Shown here: one piece after another, positions 34,847 through 43,244 of the stretch
How the letters are laid out: the number at the start of each line of letters is the position of its first letter
Position numbering within the stretch: the first letter of the stretch is position 1
NCBI GenBank assembly: GCA_020859845.1
Contig: JAJBVL010000048.1
Span: forward strand, 1 to 56,847
Length of the DNA: 56,847 nt
Direction: 5' to 3'
Origin: Bacteroidales bacterium
GTDB lineage: Bacteria > Bacteroidota > Bacteroidia > Bacteroidales > Muribaculaceae
The notes under the pieces: generated by a model
Database searches by the model: none
Seen by the model: the letters and a program-made list of their open reading frames with translations, nothing else
What the model was told of the DNA's origin: nothing
Translations under genes and position numbers: made by a program

Positions 34847-37404
34847 TGGCCATAAAAAACTTCTTCGCATCGCGCCGTTTCTGGGGCATCGTGGGGTCGC
34901 TGGCAGTGATAGCCATAGTGGCCCTGGCCTACTTCTACCCCGATGCCATGCAAGGCAACGTCTTGCGCCAAGCCGACATGCAGCAAGGCATGGCCATAGG
35001 ACAAGAGACCAAGGCCTGGGAAGAGGCCACGGGCGAACACTCGCGGTGGACCAACTCTCTATTCTCGGGAATGCCCACCTTCCAGATATCCCCCTCGTAT
35101 CCCTCCGACCGACTCTTCACCTGGATAGGGACGGTGATGGGGCTTGGTCTGCCCTCGCCTGCCAACCTACTTGTGATGATGATGGTGGGATTCTTTATCC
35201 TGCTCTTGGCCATGAAGCTCCGCTGGTATGTGGCTTTGATAGGAGCCTTGGCCTATGGCTTCTCGAGCTACTTCATCATCATCATCGGTGCCGGCCACAT
35301 ATGGAAATTTGTCACGCTGGCCTACATCCCTCCCACGATAGCTGGCGTTGTACTGGCCTATCGTGGCAAGTATCTTTGGGGCGGGGCCTTAGCTGGCCTC
35401 TTTGCCATGATGCAGATAGCGGGCAATCATGCCCAGATGAGCTACTACTTCCTCTTCGTGGTGCTCGGCTTCGCCATGGCCTATATGACCACCGCCATAC
35501 GCAACGGCAAGATGAAGCAATGGTGGATCGCCTCGGCTGTGCTCGTAGTGGCAGGGGGGCTGGCAGTCACCGCCAACCTTCCTTCGCTCTACAACACCTA
35601 TGAATACTCCAAAGAGACCATCCGCGGTGGCCATTCCGAGCTAAGCCATGAAGCCGATCCTGCCAACACCACCGACGGCCTCGATCGCAGCTATATCACC
35701 CAGTATAGCTATGGCCAAACGGAGACACTCTCACTAATGATTCCCAACATCAAGGGAGGAGCTTCGGTGAAGCCCGAAAAAGGACAACACAACATCCTTG
35801 GCCTCGGTGACCTGCCAGAAGCCCAAAAGATGGTGGCAAGCGGACAGCTATCACCACAAGAAGGCCAATTCCTGGGCTACATGAGCCAATATTTCGGCGA
35901 GCCTGAGGGGACCAATGGTCCTGTCTATGTGGGAGCCCTTATCGTGGCCCTCTTCCTCGTGGGGTGTGTCATCGTGCGCGGCCCTATGAAGTGGGTACTC
36001 GTGGCCCTAACCCTCTTCTCCATCCTGCTGGCCCTGGGACGCAACTGCATGTGGCTCACCGATCTGATGATCGACTACATGCCGATGTACTCCAAGTTTA
36101 GGACAGTGGAGAGCATACTTGTCATCGCCGAGTTTACGATGCCGCTACTGGGAGCCATGGCTCTGCAGAAACTGCTCATCACACAGGATGCTTGGAGCCA
36201 GTTCAAGAAACCCTTGATATGGTGTTTTGGCATCGCAGGTGGTATATGTCTGCTGGCCTTGATGGTGCCAGGAATCTTTGGCGACGTCATCACCGATAGC
36301 GACCGCTACATAGCCAATCAGATAGCCGCCGTCTTGCAGCAGCAAGGAGCCAACGCCCAAATGATAAGCTACCTCAGCCTCGACAATCCTCGCATTTATG
36401 CGGCCATCGAGAGCCTACGCCACTCGATGATACAAGCCGACGCCCTGCGCAGCTTTATCATCATGGCCTTGGGATTTGGCCTGCTGATGCTTTACTATAA
36501 TCAAAAGCTATCGCTTGGCGTGACAGCAATATTGATAGCTGGAGTGATCTGTGGCGACCTCTATCTTGTCAACAAGCGCTATCTCGACAGCGACAGCTTT
36601 GTGCAGAAGGCCCTCACCACTGGCGAACCCTTCCCCATGACACAAGCCGACCGTCAGATACTGGCCGACACGACGATGCACTACCGCGTGATGAACATAC
36701 CGCAGTTTAATCTCGCTGCACCGTCATATCGCCATAAAGCCATAGGTGGGTATCACGCAGCCAAGCTGACACGCTATCAAGACATGATTGACCGCCACCT
36801 CTCGGCGTTTCTTTATGGAGCCCCCGACTCCACGGATATGAACGTCATCAACATGCTCAATGCCCGCTATATCGTGACCGACGACCAGACGGCCATCTAC
36901 AATCCCGAGGCTCTGGGCAATGCTTGGTGGGTAGAACAGATGACCTATGTGGACGGCGCTGACGCCGAGATGGATGCCCTCGACCTTCTCAACCCCGCCA
37001 CACAGGCCGTAGCCGACCGGCGCTTTGAGAAGATACTGGGACAAGGGCGCCCGCTGGCTCCTGGCGACACCATCTACGCCACGTCCTATGCACCTAATCG
37101 CATCACCTACCACGCCACGACCCATGAGGGCGGAGTGGCAGTGTTTAGCGAGGTGTATTTCCCTTGGGGTTGGAATGTGACCATCGATGGCAAGGAAGCA
37201 GAGCTGGGCCGCGTAAACTATCTGCTGAGAGCATTGGCAGTGCCTGCCGGAAGCCACATGATAGAGATGACCTTTAACCCGGCCTCGCTTCACAACACCA
37301 CCGTGGCAGCCTACATCGCCATCATCCTCATCTATATCGCCCTGGCCGCTGCAATAGCGACAACGATAATACGCTACCGCCAGGAGCAAACCCTACAGGC
37401 ATGA
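34846..37404 (+). CDS. YfhO-like multi-pass membrane protein
   Basis: 852 residues with about 12-13 predicted helices. The N-terminal RWTNSLFSGMPTFQISP and GHIWKFVTLAYIP, NHAQMSYYFLF and FRTVESILVIAEF are features of the large Bacteroidales YfhO-like proteins, which have a GT-C glycosyltransferase-like fold. A soluble C-terminal region (about 620-815) has NMLNARYIV and FPWGWNVTIDGKEAELGRVN. YfhO in Gram-positives is tied to glycosylation of teichoic acid; the substrate here is unknown, but surface glycan modification is plausible. It overlaps the preceding stop by 1 nt and the following gene by 4 nt. Confidence 0.85.
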   Translation: MAIKNFFASRRFWGIVGSLAVIAIVALAYFYPDAMQGNVLRQADMQQGMAIGQETKAWEEATGEHSRWTNSLFSGMPTFQISPSYPSDRLFTWIGTVMGLGLPSPANLLVMMMVGFFILLLAMKLRWYVALIGALAYGFSSYFIIIIGAGHIWKFVTLAYIPPTIAGVVLAYRGKYLWGGALAGLFAMMQIAGNHAQMSYYFLFVVLGFAMAYMTTAIRNGKMKQWWIASAVLVVAGGLAVTANLPSLYNTYEYSKETIRGGHSELSHEADPANTTDGLDRSYITQYSYGQTETLSLMIPNIKGGASVKPEKGQHNILGLGDLPEAQKMVASGQLSPQEGQFLGYMSQYFGEPEGTNGPVYVGALIVALFLVGCVIVRGPMKWVLVALTLFSILLALGRNCMWLTDLMIDYMPMYSKFRTVESILVIAEFTMPLLGAMALQKLLITQDAWSQFKKPLIWCFGIAGGICLLALMVPGIFGDVITDSDRYIANQIAAVLQQQGANAQMISYLSLDNPRIYAAIESLRHSMIQADALRSFIIMALGFGLLMLYYNQKLSLGVTAILIAGVICGDLYLVNKRYLDSDSFVQKALTTGEPFPMTQADRQILADTTMHYRVMNIPQFNLAAPSYRHKAIGGYHAAKLTRYQDMIDRHLSAFLYGAPDSTDMNVINMLNARYIVTDDQTAIYNPEALGNAWWVEQMTYVDGADAEMDALDLLNPATQAVADRRFEKILGQGRPLAPGDTIYATSYAPNRITYHATTHEGGVAVFSEVYFPWGWNVTIDGKEAELGRVNYLLRALAVPAGSHMIEMTFNPASLHNTTVAAYIAIILIYIALAAAIATTIIRYRQEQTLQA

Positions 37405-37991
37405 GCATTACCCTCGGACGGCTCTGTTCTTGGCCCCTGCGAGCTTGGCGTAGCAGAGGGTTTGGGATACATTCGCCGTTTGCCTACGAGTTTGTCACCG
37501 AGGTAATCCATCAGCCGTATGGCTATTATGCCTACCAAAGGCTGGATAATCTTCTTGACTCACACCCCCAGAGCGCCATCACGCGCTCTGGGCTTTATCT
37601 TATCTACCGCTTGGCTCTATGGGCACAAGCAGAGAGATATATCCAAGTGGGAGGCAAGAACGGATTGAGGACCCAAGCTCTACGTCTTGGCGTTCCTAAG
37701 GGAGCAAGCATCAAAGTGGTATCCGCTCTCAAGAAGAGTGAAGACCTCGGGAAACCTCCGACGATGTTGCTCTTGGAAAATGCCGCACTTGTTTCCCCTG
37801 CTCAGATAGCAGAGGTGGTAGAAGGTCACGGGCTTGTAGTGGCTCTTAACCTTGACAATCCACAAGCGCGCCAAGTGGTAGACGACGCTATGAGTCTCAT
37901 GAAGCAAGGGATGACTTTCACCAATGGGGTGACGACTATCTTGGTGGGTCGGCAAGGATTGCCACGCCAAGATTTTAAAGTGGCTTTCTAA
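37401..37991 (+). CDS. Methyltransferase-like protein, probably degenerate
   Basis: 196 residues. RGFGIHSPFAYEFVTEVIHQ near residues 19-38 is the N-terminal motif of a Bacteroidetes family of class I SAM-dependent methyltransferases. Where such proteins have the SAM-binding ELGTxxG loop, this one reads QVGGKNG, and the acidic residue after strand 2 is not evident; the protein is also shorter than usual. I therefore infer loss of methyl transfer, perhaps a binding-only role. The start overlaps the YfhO-like stop (ATGA). xerD follows 24 nt on, so all may be in one transcript. Confidence 0.6.
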   Translation: MSITLGRLCSWPLRAWRSRGFGIHSPFAYEFVTEVIHQPYGYYAYQRLDNLLDSHPQSAITRSGLYLIYRLALWAQAERYIQVGGKNGLRTQALRLGVPKGASIKVVSALKKSEDLGKPPTMLLLENAALVSPAQIAEVVEGHGLVVALNLDNPQARQVVDDAMSLMKQGMTFTNGVTTILVGRQGLPRQDFKVAF

Positions 37992-38015
37992 AGACCTCCC
38001 CTATATCTATTATCT

Positions 38016-38924
38016 ATGCGAGCAATCAACGATATAAAGCGACTTCTGGAGAGCTTTGAGGCCTACTTGATGATGGAGCGAGGATTGGCAGCCAACACCC
38101 AGAGCAGTTATCGCGACGATGTGGAGAAACTCATCGGTTATCTGGAAACAACATCCACCCGCCTCCACGATGTGGAGCTCTCCACGCTCCAAGCGTTTTG
38201 CGCCAGCCTATACGATCTGGGCATCGCTCCACGCTCGCAAGCCCGCATAGTGTCGGGCATTAAGTCATTTTTTGGCTATCTTAAGATAGAGGGGTATATA
38301 GATAGCGACCCTACCCTGCTCCTCTCACCCCCGCAGATTGGCAAACATCTCCCCGAAGTGCTCTCCACGGAGGAAATCGACGCGATGATAAGCGCCATCG
38401 ACATGAGCAAGGATGAAGGCCAACGCAATCGCGCCATCATGGAGACACTCTATGGGAGCGGACTGCGTGTGTCGGAACTGGTGGGGCTTGAACTGAGCCG
38501 AGTGTATCTTCGCGAAGAATACATCGTGGTGAAAGGCAAAGGCTCCAAAGAGCGCCTCGTGCCCCTCTCGCCAGTGGCAGTGGATGAGATAGAGCGCTGG
38601 CTCGACGACCGCGGAGCGCTCGACATAAAGCCTGGCGAAGACAATTATCTCTTTCTCAACCGCCGCGGGCGCCATCTGACCCGCGTGATGATTTTCTATA
38701 TCATAAAGGACTTGGCTGAGCGTGCCGGCATCAAAAAGACCATCTCGCCTCACACCCTCCGCCATTCCTTTGCTACCCATCTCTTGGAGGGAGGCGCCAA
38801 CCTGCGCGCCATACAGCAAATGCTGGGCCACGAAAGCATTGCCACCACTGAAATTTATCTTCATCTCGACAACACGCGCCTGCGAGAAGAGATACTGCGC
38901 CATCATCCACGTGTAAAGGGATAG
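38016..38924 (+). CDS. xerD: Site-specific tyrosine recombinase XerD
   Basis: 302 residues, the usual length. It resolves chromosome dimers at dif with XerC. The N-terminal SAM-like core-binding domain spans about 7-95 (FEAYLMMERGLAANTQSSY). The catalytic domain has Arg151 in YGSGLRVSEL, His246 and Arg249 in HTLRHSFATHLLEGG, His272 in LGHES and nucleophile Tyr281 in TEIYLHL, so the catalytic set is complete. The close match to the housekeeping XerD motif LLEGGANLRAIQQMLGH argues against a mobile-element integrase. No dif site or element is seen beside it. Confidence 0.93.
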   Translation: MRAINDIKRLLESFEAYLMMERGLAANTQSSYRDDVEKLIGYLETTSTRLHDVELSTLQAFCASLYDLGIAPRSQARIVSGIKSFFGYLKIEGYIDSDPTLLLSPPQIGKHLPEVLSTEEIDAMISAIDMSKDEGQRNRAIMETLYGSGLRVSELVGLELSRVYLREEYIVVKGKGSKERLVPLSPVAVDEIERWLDDRGALDIKPGEDNYLFLNRRGRHLTRVMIFYIIKDLAERAGIKKTISPHTLRHSFATHLLEGGANLRAIQQMLGHESIATTEIYLHLDNTRLREEILRHHPRVKG

Positions 38925-39072
38925 GGCTTGTAGAGCTACCGGGAGGGACGCTTTTTTGTTAAAACATTTGGTAATGCGAGCTTATTTTCAGAAATTCGCG
39001 TAGAAAATCTAAAAGACCAATCATATCCTGAGCAAGATATTTAAAATTACCCTTATCACGCTACTGCTGGCT

Positions 39073-40686
39073 GTGATAACCGTGGGAGGCTTGGCCTCAA
39101 TCCACACAGATTATCAAGAGGTGTATCAGCTTTATTCCGACAAGCCGCTGAAGGCTGTCAAGAAGGAAGCGGACAGCCTCATTATGGCCGACCCCGAGCG
39201 TGCCTTGGCTCTCTACTCGGTGGTAATCAATGCCTATAAGCCAAATATGGCCGACGACGATAAGTATATCGTGGCTGGAGCCTACAACAATGCCGGTTAT
39301 ATCTATTTCTTTAAGTATGCGGATTACACACAGGCTTATGAATATTTTCGTCGCACACTGGATATGGCCACCGATGGAAATAGCCGTAAGCTATTAGCGC
39401 CCACATATATTAATATAGGCAATATTTACAGCCAGTATGAAGAGACCGAAGCGGCTATTTCTAATTATTACCGAGCCTTAGAGGCAAGCTATCAAGAGAA
39501 GGATTGGGAACACATGATGACAGCAGCATATAATCTTATCTCCCACGTGTATCACGCCCCGGCTACCGACTCGCTGCGGAGCGTCCTTCTCACTCTCGAC
39601 GATACGGCTATACCCGCCACTCGCATGTTGACAACCAACCGCTGCTTTGCTCATTCCTATCTGGCCCACCAAGAAGGGCGCGACACGGTGGCCATAGCCT
39701 TGCTCGGCCAAGCCAGCGAGGCGGTAGATGCCCTATACATGCCTTCACGCTACAAGCTGCTCTTGCTCCAAATACAAGGTCAACTCTACCGCAACCTCAA
39801 GGATTATCCTCGAGCACTGTCTTGCTCTCAGCAGGCCTTACAGCTTGCCCAAACCAACGCTCTCCCCGACCTTGAGGCTTATGCCTACGACAATATCTCG
39901 GACATCTACGACCAATGGGGACGGAGAGACTCTGCCGCCCACTACCGACTCAAAGCCCTCGAAACAAATGCTGCCAATACAGCTATCAGCCGCTACGTAG
40001 CCGTAAAAGACCTCGAGGAGGCCTTCGAGACACGCCGAGCCCATCAGGAGCTACAGGAAATGATACAAAAGCGCCGTACCCAGATGCTCGTCACGACGAT
40101 CATAGCCATAGCGCTTGTCATAATCCTGGGCCTATTGACTCGATTATACTTCAAAAACCGACGTCTACGCGAGAGCAATCTGGAGCTTTACCATCGAGTA
40201 CAAGAAAAGCTCGACCTCTCAATCCCCAACGTCAATGAAGAAGAGGAGGAGGACTCCGAAGATAAAGAAAAAGAAGAGGAGGAGCCACACGACGACGAGA
40301 AATATCGTGGCAGCCTGCTGCGCGACGAGGATAAACAGCGACTCTTTCAGGCCATCACCACAGTGCTCGAGACAAGCCCTGAAGTCTATACCCCCGAGTT
40401 CTCTATAGAGCGACTGGCTAGCCTTGTCGACTCGCGCTATAAATACGTGTCACAGACCATCAATGAACTGACGGGTAAAAACTTCTACACCCTGCTGGCC
40501 GAGCAGCGCATACGCGAGGCTTGTCGGCGCCTAAACAATCCCGAGATGAGCAATCGCCTCACCATAGAAGGAATAGCGCAAGACTTGGGATTTAAGTCGC
40601 GCTCCAATTTCACCTCGGTCTTTAAGAAGGTGACGGGCTTCACCCCGCGAGAGTATAGAAAAGTGGCTTCGTCAGAAAATCCTTAG
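39073..40686 (+). CDS. TPR membrane protein with C-terminal AraC-type DNA-binding domain
   Basis: 537 residues from GTG 39073. TPR-like helical repeats fill about 20-310 (AYNNAGYIYFFKYADYTQAY, YINIGNIYSQYEETEAAIS), then one membrane helix (about 337-357, VTTIIAIALVIILGLLTRLYF), an acidic stretch near 395-415 and an AraC-type helix-turn-helix pair ending NFTSVFKKVTGFTPREY. Such proteins are common Bacteroidetes regulators thought to sense signals through the TPR part. The frame stays open upstream of 39073 to a stop at 39010 and encodes LSKIFKITLITLLLAVITVG, a good signal sequence, but has no ATG, GTG or TTG there. CTG 39028 may be the true start. Confidence 0.85.
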   Translation: MITVGGLASIHTDYQEVYQLYSDKPLKAVKKEADSLIMADPERALALYSVVINAYKPNMADDDKYIVAGAYNNAGYIYFFKYADYTQAYEYFRRTLDMATDGNSRKLLAPTYINIGNIYSQYEETEAAISNYYRALEASYQEKDWEHMMTAAYNLISHVYHAPATDSLRSVLLTLDDTAIPATRMLTTNRCFAHSYLAHQEGRDTVAIALLGQASEAVDALYMPSRYKLLLLQIQGQLYRNLKDYPRALSCSQQALQLAQTNALPDLEAYAYDNISDIYDQWGRRDSAAHYRLKALETNAANTAISRYVAVKDLEEAFETRRAHQELQEMIQKRRTQMLVTTIIAIALVIILGLLTRLYFKNRRLRESNLELYHRVQEKLDLSIPNVNEEEEEDSEDKEKEEEEPHDDEKYRGSLLRDEDKQRLFQAITTVLETSPEVYTPEFSIERLASLVDSRYKYVSQTINELTGKNFYTLLAEQRIREACRRLNNPEMSNRLTIEGIAQDLGFKSRSNFTSVFKKVTGFTPREYRKVASSENP

Positions 40687-40691
40687 CCTAC

Positions 40692-40707
40692 AGAGAAGCT
40701 CTCTTTT
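40692..40707 (+). terminator. Small hairpin with T run after the TPR/AraC gene
   Basis: AGAGA (40692-40696), loop AGC, TCTCT (40700-40704), then TTT. A short stem followed by T residues just after the stop at 40686. Confidence 0.35.
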
Positions 40708-40765
40708 AGTCCTTTTGTGCTTTTTTCAGAAGTTAGCGCAAGCGCAAGGCGCAAGAGTGGGGAAA

Positions 40766-40804
40766 TTATTTTTCATAAATCTTACTTTTGCTTGTGAAAA
40801 ATAA
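40766..40804 (+). promoter_or_regulatory. -7 box (TACTTTTG) inside a 10-nt inverted repeat
   Basis: TTATTTTTCA (40766-40775) and TGAAAAATAA (40795-40804) are exact reverse complements. The 19 nt between them hold TACTTTTG (40783-40790), a good -7 box for the secreted protein at 40851. The dyad could be an operator; the binding protein is unknown. Confidence 0.45.
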
Positions 40805-40850
40805 TCTTTATGCTCCCAGCGAGCTTTAACCCCCTAAACTCTATCATCAC

Positions 40851-41774
40851 ATGAAGAAATTTTTACCCTGCACCGCATTTTTATCAATCCTTGGGCTCGC
40901 ATCCTTAGCACCCCAGACCGCCTTGGCCGATGACAATTGGCAAGCTCCCACTGTAGATGCTGGGAAATCGGTATGGATCGAATGGCCATCCAACTACGAA
41001 GTAGGCCTCGCCACCAATGCCACAGCCACTATCACCATCGCCGACGACACCTACACCCTCACGGCCGACGACTACACACTGATGGCTATGTGGAATGACC
41101 TCCTCGTGGCTTATCCCGCCGACATTGCAGAATATGAAGAAGGCACCACAGTGACGTTTGTCATGGCCGCTGCTGCCTATGAGCTGTATTGCGATGGCAA
41201 CCCTGTAGAGACCCAGGATCTCAACCTCGAGTGGAGCTACGTACCCAGCGCCTCTGAGGGCGGTGATGACACCGGAGGCGATGACAGCGACCTGCGCCCC
41301 GTGGAGTATACCTTCACATACGCCGATCGTGTAGTGACCTTCGCCAGCCTCGACTTTGGCATGTTTAAAGAATCCTACACCTACGCTACCCTTACCAAGG
41401 GTGAAGAAGAAGTGGCCACCATCGAAGCCAGCAATATCAAGGAAGGCTATATCGAGGATCCTGAGACCAACCTCCTCATCGTCACTATCCCCGAGGATGT
41501 AACTCTCGACGAGGGCGACTATACCCTTACCGTCCCCAAGGATGCTTTCCTTGCCTACGACTACTATTATTGGGCTGATGCTCAACCCACCGACCTCGTA
41601 GCTACATTTACCATCACCGCCACTGGCATCAACACCATCGCTGCCGAAAAGGCTGCCACCAACGATGTATACACCACCACTGGTATTTGCATCCTCCGCA
41701 ATGCCTCGGCCAACCAAATCAACCAGTTGCCTAAGGGCATCTATATCATCGGCGGCAAGAAAATACGCAAATAA
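40851..41774 (+). CDS. Secreted beta-rich protein with C-terminal sorting tail
   Basis: 307 residues. A signal peptide (about 1-26, ending QTALA) is followed by beta-strand-rich sequence in two parts (about 30-130 and 150-250), split by a flexible Gly/Asp/Ser linker (EGGDDTGGDDSDL). The second part has repeated Thr-rich strands. The C-terminus (VYTTTGICILRNASANQ, then LPKGIYIIGGKKIRK) is the short tail seen on many Bacteroidales secreted proteins and related to type IX secretion sorting domains. No enzyme motif is visible. It is probably surface-attached or released; the function is unknown. A strong terminator follows. Confidence 0.8.
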   Translation: MKKFLPCTAFLSILGLASLAPQTALADDNWQAPTVDAGKSVWIEWPSNYEVGLATNATATITIADDTYTLTADDYTLMAMWNDLLVAYPADIAEYEEGTTVTFVMAAAAYELYCDGNPVETQDLNLEWSYVPSASEGGDDTGGDDSDLRPVEYTFTYADRVVTFASLDFGMFKESYTYATLTKGEEEVATIEASNIKEGYIEDPETNLLIVTIPEDVTLDEGDYTLTVPKDAFLAYDYYYWADAQPTDLVATFTITATGINTIAAEKAATNDVYTTTGICILRNASANQINQLPKGIYIIGGKKIRK

Positions 41775-41798
41775 TTAGAGTTTCTTCCCCTCCTTAAG

Positions 41799-41878
41799 AG
41801 AGGCTGTGTCAAAATTAGCACAATCTATGGCAACCCCGGAGGGGTTCGCTGAGGTAATGCAATTTGGCCACAGCCTCT
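41799..41878 (+). terminator. Two-part hairpin terminator of the Bacteroidales GAGGCTGTG type
   Basis: The outer stem is AGAGGCTGTG (41799-41808) with CACAGCCTCT (41869-41878), then a T run. Inside is a second stem, AACCCC (41832-41837) with GGGGTT (41841-41846). The outer arms resemble a terminator sequence often repeated in Bacteroidales genomes, where the arms usually close directly; here ~60 nt lies between them. Confidence 0.75.
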
Positions 41879-41935
41879 TTTTATATATTTTTAAATTATA
41901 GAGGGCAGGATGATAGTGATTTGGACTTTTTATTG

Positions 41936-41943
41936 TAATTTTG
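41936..41943 (+). promoter_or_regulatory. -7 box (TAATTTTG) of purU
   Basis: TAATTTTG lies 34 nt before the purU ATG. A TTTG at 41920-41923 is only 12 nt upstream, so it is not a standard -33 element. Confidence 0.5.
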
Positions 41944-41977
41944 CACCTCAAAATGCATAATTTACAAGCAAAAAGCA

Positions 41978-42865
41978 ATGACTAATCCATCAGAAGGCAC
42001 CACATCGCCAACAGCCATACTCCTCCTCTACTGCCCCGACCAGCCAGGCATCATCACAGAGCTGACACGCTTCATAGCGGACAATCGTGGCAACATTGTC
42101 TATCTTGACCAGTATGTAGACCGCCACGACGGTATCTTCTTCATGCGCATCGAATGGGAACTCAAGGACTTCATGGTGCCACGCGACAAGATAAAGGAAT
42201 ATATAGACACTCTCTATGCTCGCCGCTATGGGATGACCTACTACCTCTACTTCAACGACCAGCGCCCGAGGATGGCCCTCTTCGTGTCGAAGATGAGCCA
42301 CTGTCTTTACGACCTCCTGGCTCGATATAAAGCTGGCGAGCTGGAATGTGACATTCCCTGCATCATCAGCAATCATGAAGACCTGCGGTATGTGGCGGAG
42401 CAATTTGGCATCCCCTACTATGTATGGTCTATTGCCAAGGATCACTCCAACAAAGACGAAGTGGAAAAGGCCGAAATGGAGCTCATGCGCCGCGAAGGCA
42501 TCACCTTCATCGTCCTTGCTCGCTACATGCAGATTGTCACTGAGAACATGATAAAGGCCTTCCCCAACCGCATCATCAATATCCACCATTCGTTTCTACC
42601 CGCCTTTATCGGGGCCAAGCCCTATCATCAAGCCTGGCAGCGAGGCGTGAAAATCATTGGCGCCACGAGCCACTATGTCACCACCGAACTCGACGCCGGT
42701 CCGATCATAGAGCAGGACGTGGTGCGCATCACCCATCGCGACACCCCCGAAACGCTCGTACTCAAGGGACGCGACTTGGAGAAAATCGTGCTATCGCGTG
42801 CGGTCAAAAAGCATATAGAGCGCAAGATTCTGACCTACAACAATCGCACGTTTATTTTCACTTAA
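41978..42865 (+). CDS. purU: Formyltetrahydrofolate deformylase PurU
   Basis: 295 residues. It hydrolyses 10-formyltetrahydrofolate to formate and tetrahydrofolate, balancing one-carbon pools. An N-terminal ACT domain (about 10-85, LYCPDQPGIITELTRFIAD) is followed by the formyltransferase-like domain with NIHHSFLPAFIGAKPYHQAW (catalytic Asn and His), GATSHYVTTELDAGPIIEQD (catalytic Asp) and IVLARYMQIVT. It ends with the normal RKILTYNNRTFIF segment. It has its own -7 box. Confidence 0.95.
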   Translation: MTNPSEGTTSPTAILLLYCPDQPGIITELTRFIADNRGNIVYLDQYVDRHDGIFFMRIEWELKDFMVPRDKIKEYIDTLYARRYGMTYYLYFNDQRPRMALFVSKMSHCLYDLLARYKAGELECDIPCIISNHEDLRYVAEQFGIPYYVWSIAKDHSNKDEVEKAEMELMRREGITFIVLARYMQIVTENMIKAFPNRIINIHHSFLPAFIGAKPYHQAWQRGVKIIGATSHYVTTELDAGPIIEQDVVRITHRDTPETLVLKGRDLEKIVLSRAVKKHIERKILTYNNRTFIFT

Positions 42866-42893
42866 CCTGGAATACCGTGGTGTGGCTATGGGC

Positions 42894-43127
42894 TTAATGG
42901 CGACCGCCGCCCCCGTCGGGCTGCTCTACGTGGGTGTTCTTCTTATCCTTCTTTATGCCCGATGACTTTGAGGGGGTATATTTATTGTTTATAGTGCCTC
43001 CTACGCTGACGTTAGGTCCCTGCGGACCAATGTTGGCAGCCCACCACGTAGCACAACTGCTGAGGCCTCCCATCAGAAGCCCGCAAATCATCGCTACGAG
43101 TATCTTGTTTTTAAATCGTTTCATCAT
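42894..43127 (-). CDS. Small lipoprotein of unknown function
   Basis: 77 residues from ATG 43127 (an open extension to 43145 or a start at 43124 is possible). It has a basic n-region (KRFKNK), a hydrophobic core (ILVAMICGLLMGGL) and a lipobox LSSC. The mature part is about 50 residues, has a Trp pair just after the Cys (CATWWAANIGPQGPN) and ends in lysines then Gly/His. I do not recognise it. It stands alone on the minus strand, converging with purU; a hairpin precedes it at 43184-43226. Confidence 0.55.
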   Translation of the reverse strand: MMKRFKNKILVAMICGLLMGGLSSCATWWAANIGPQGPNVSVGGTINNKYTPSKSSGIKKDKKNTHVEQPDGGGGRH

Positions 43128-43183
43128 ACCTTGGCTATTTATCAATTACAATAACGCTTAAAGAGCATCCTTTGCTCAAATAT

Positions 43184-43226
43184 TGGCAGGAAGAGGGCTG
43201 AAGCGTCCTCTTCCTGCCAGATTTTT
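43184..43226. terminator. Perfect 13-bp hairpin after the three-repeat secreted protein gene
   Basis: TGGCAGGAAGAGG (43184-43196) and CCTCTTCCTGCCA (43207-43219) pair perfectly around 10 nt. The T run is on the plus side (43222-43226), yet the flanking gene ends on the minus strand, so it may act in either direction. Confidence 0.6.
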
Positions 43227-43244
43227 GGGGTATCTAATAAAGAT

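Noticed and set aside
38016-38924. Tyrosine recombinase as a sign of a mobile element
   Set aside because: Length and motifs are those of housekeeping XerD; no attachment sites, cargo or mobility genes lie beside it.
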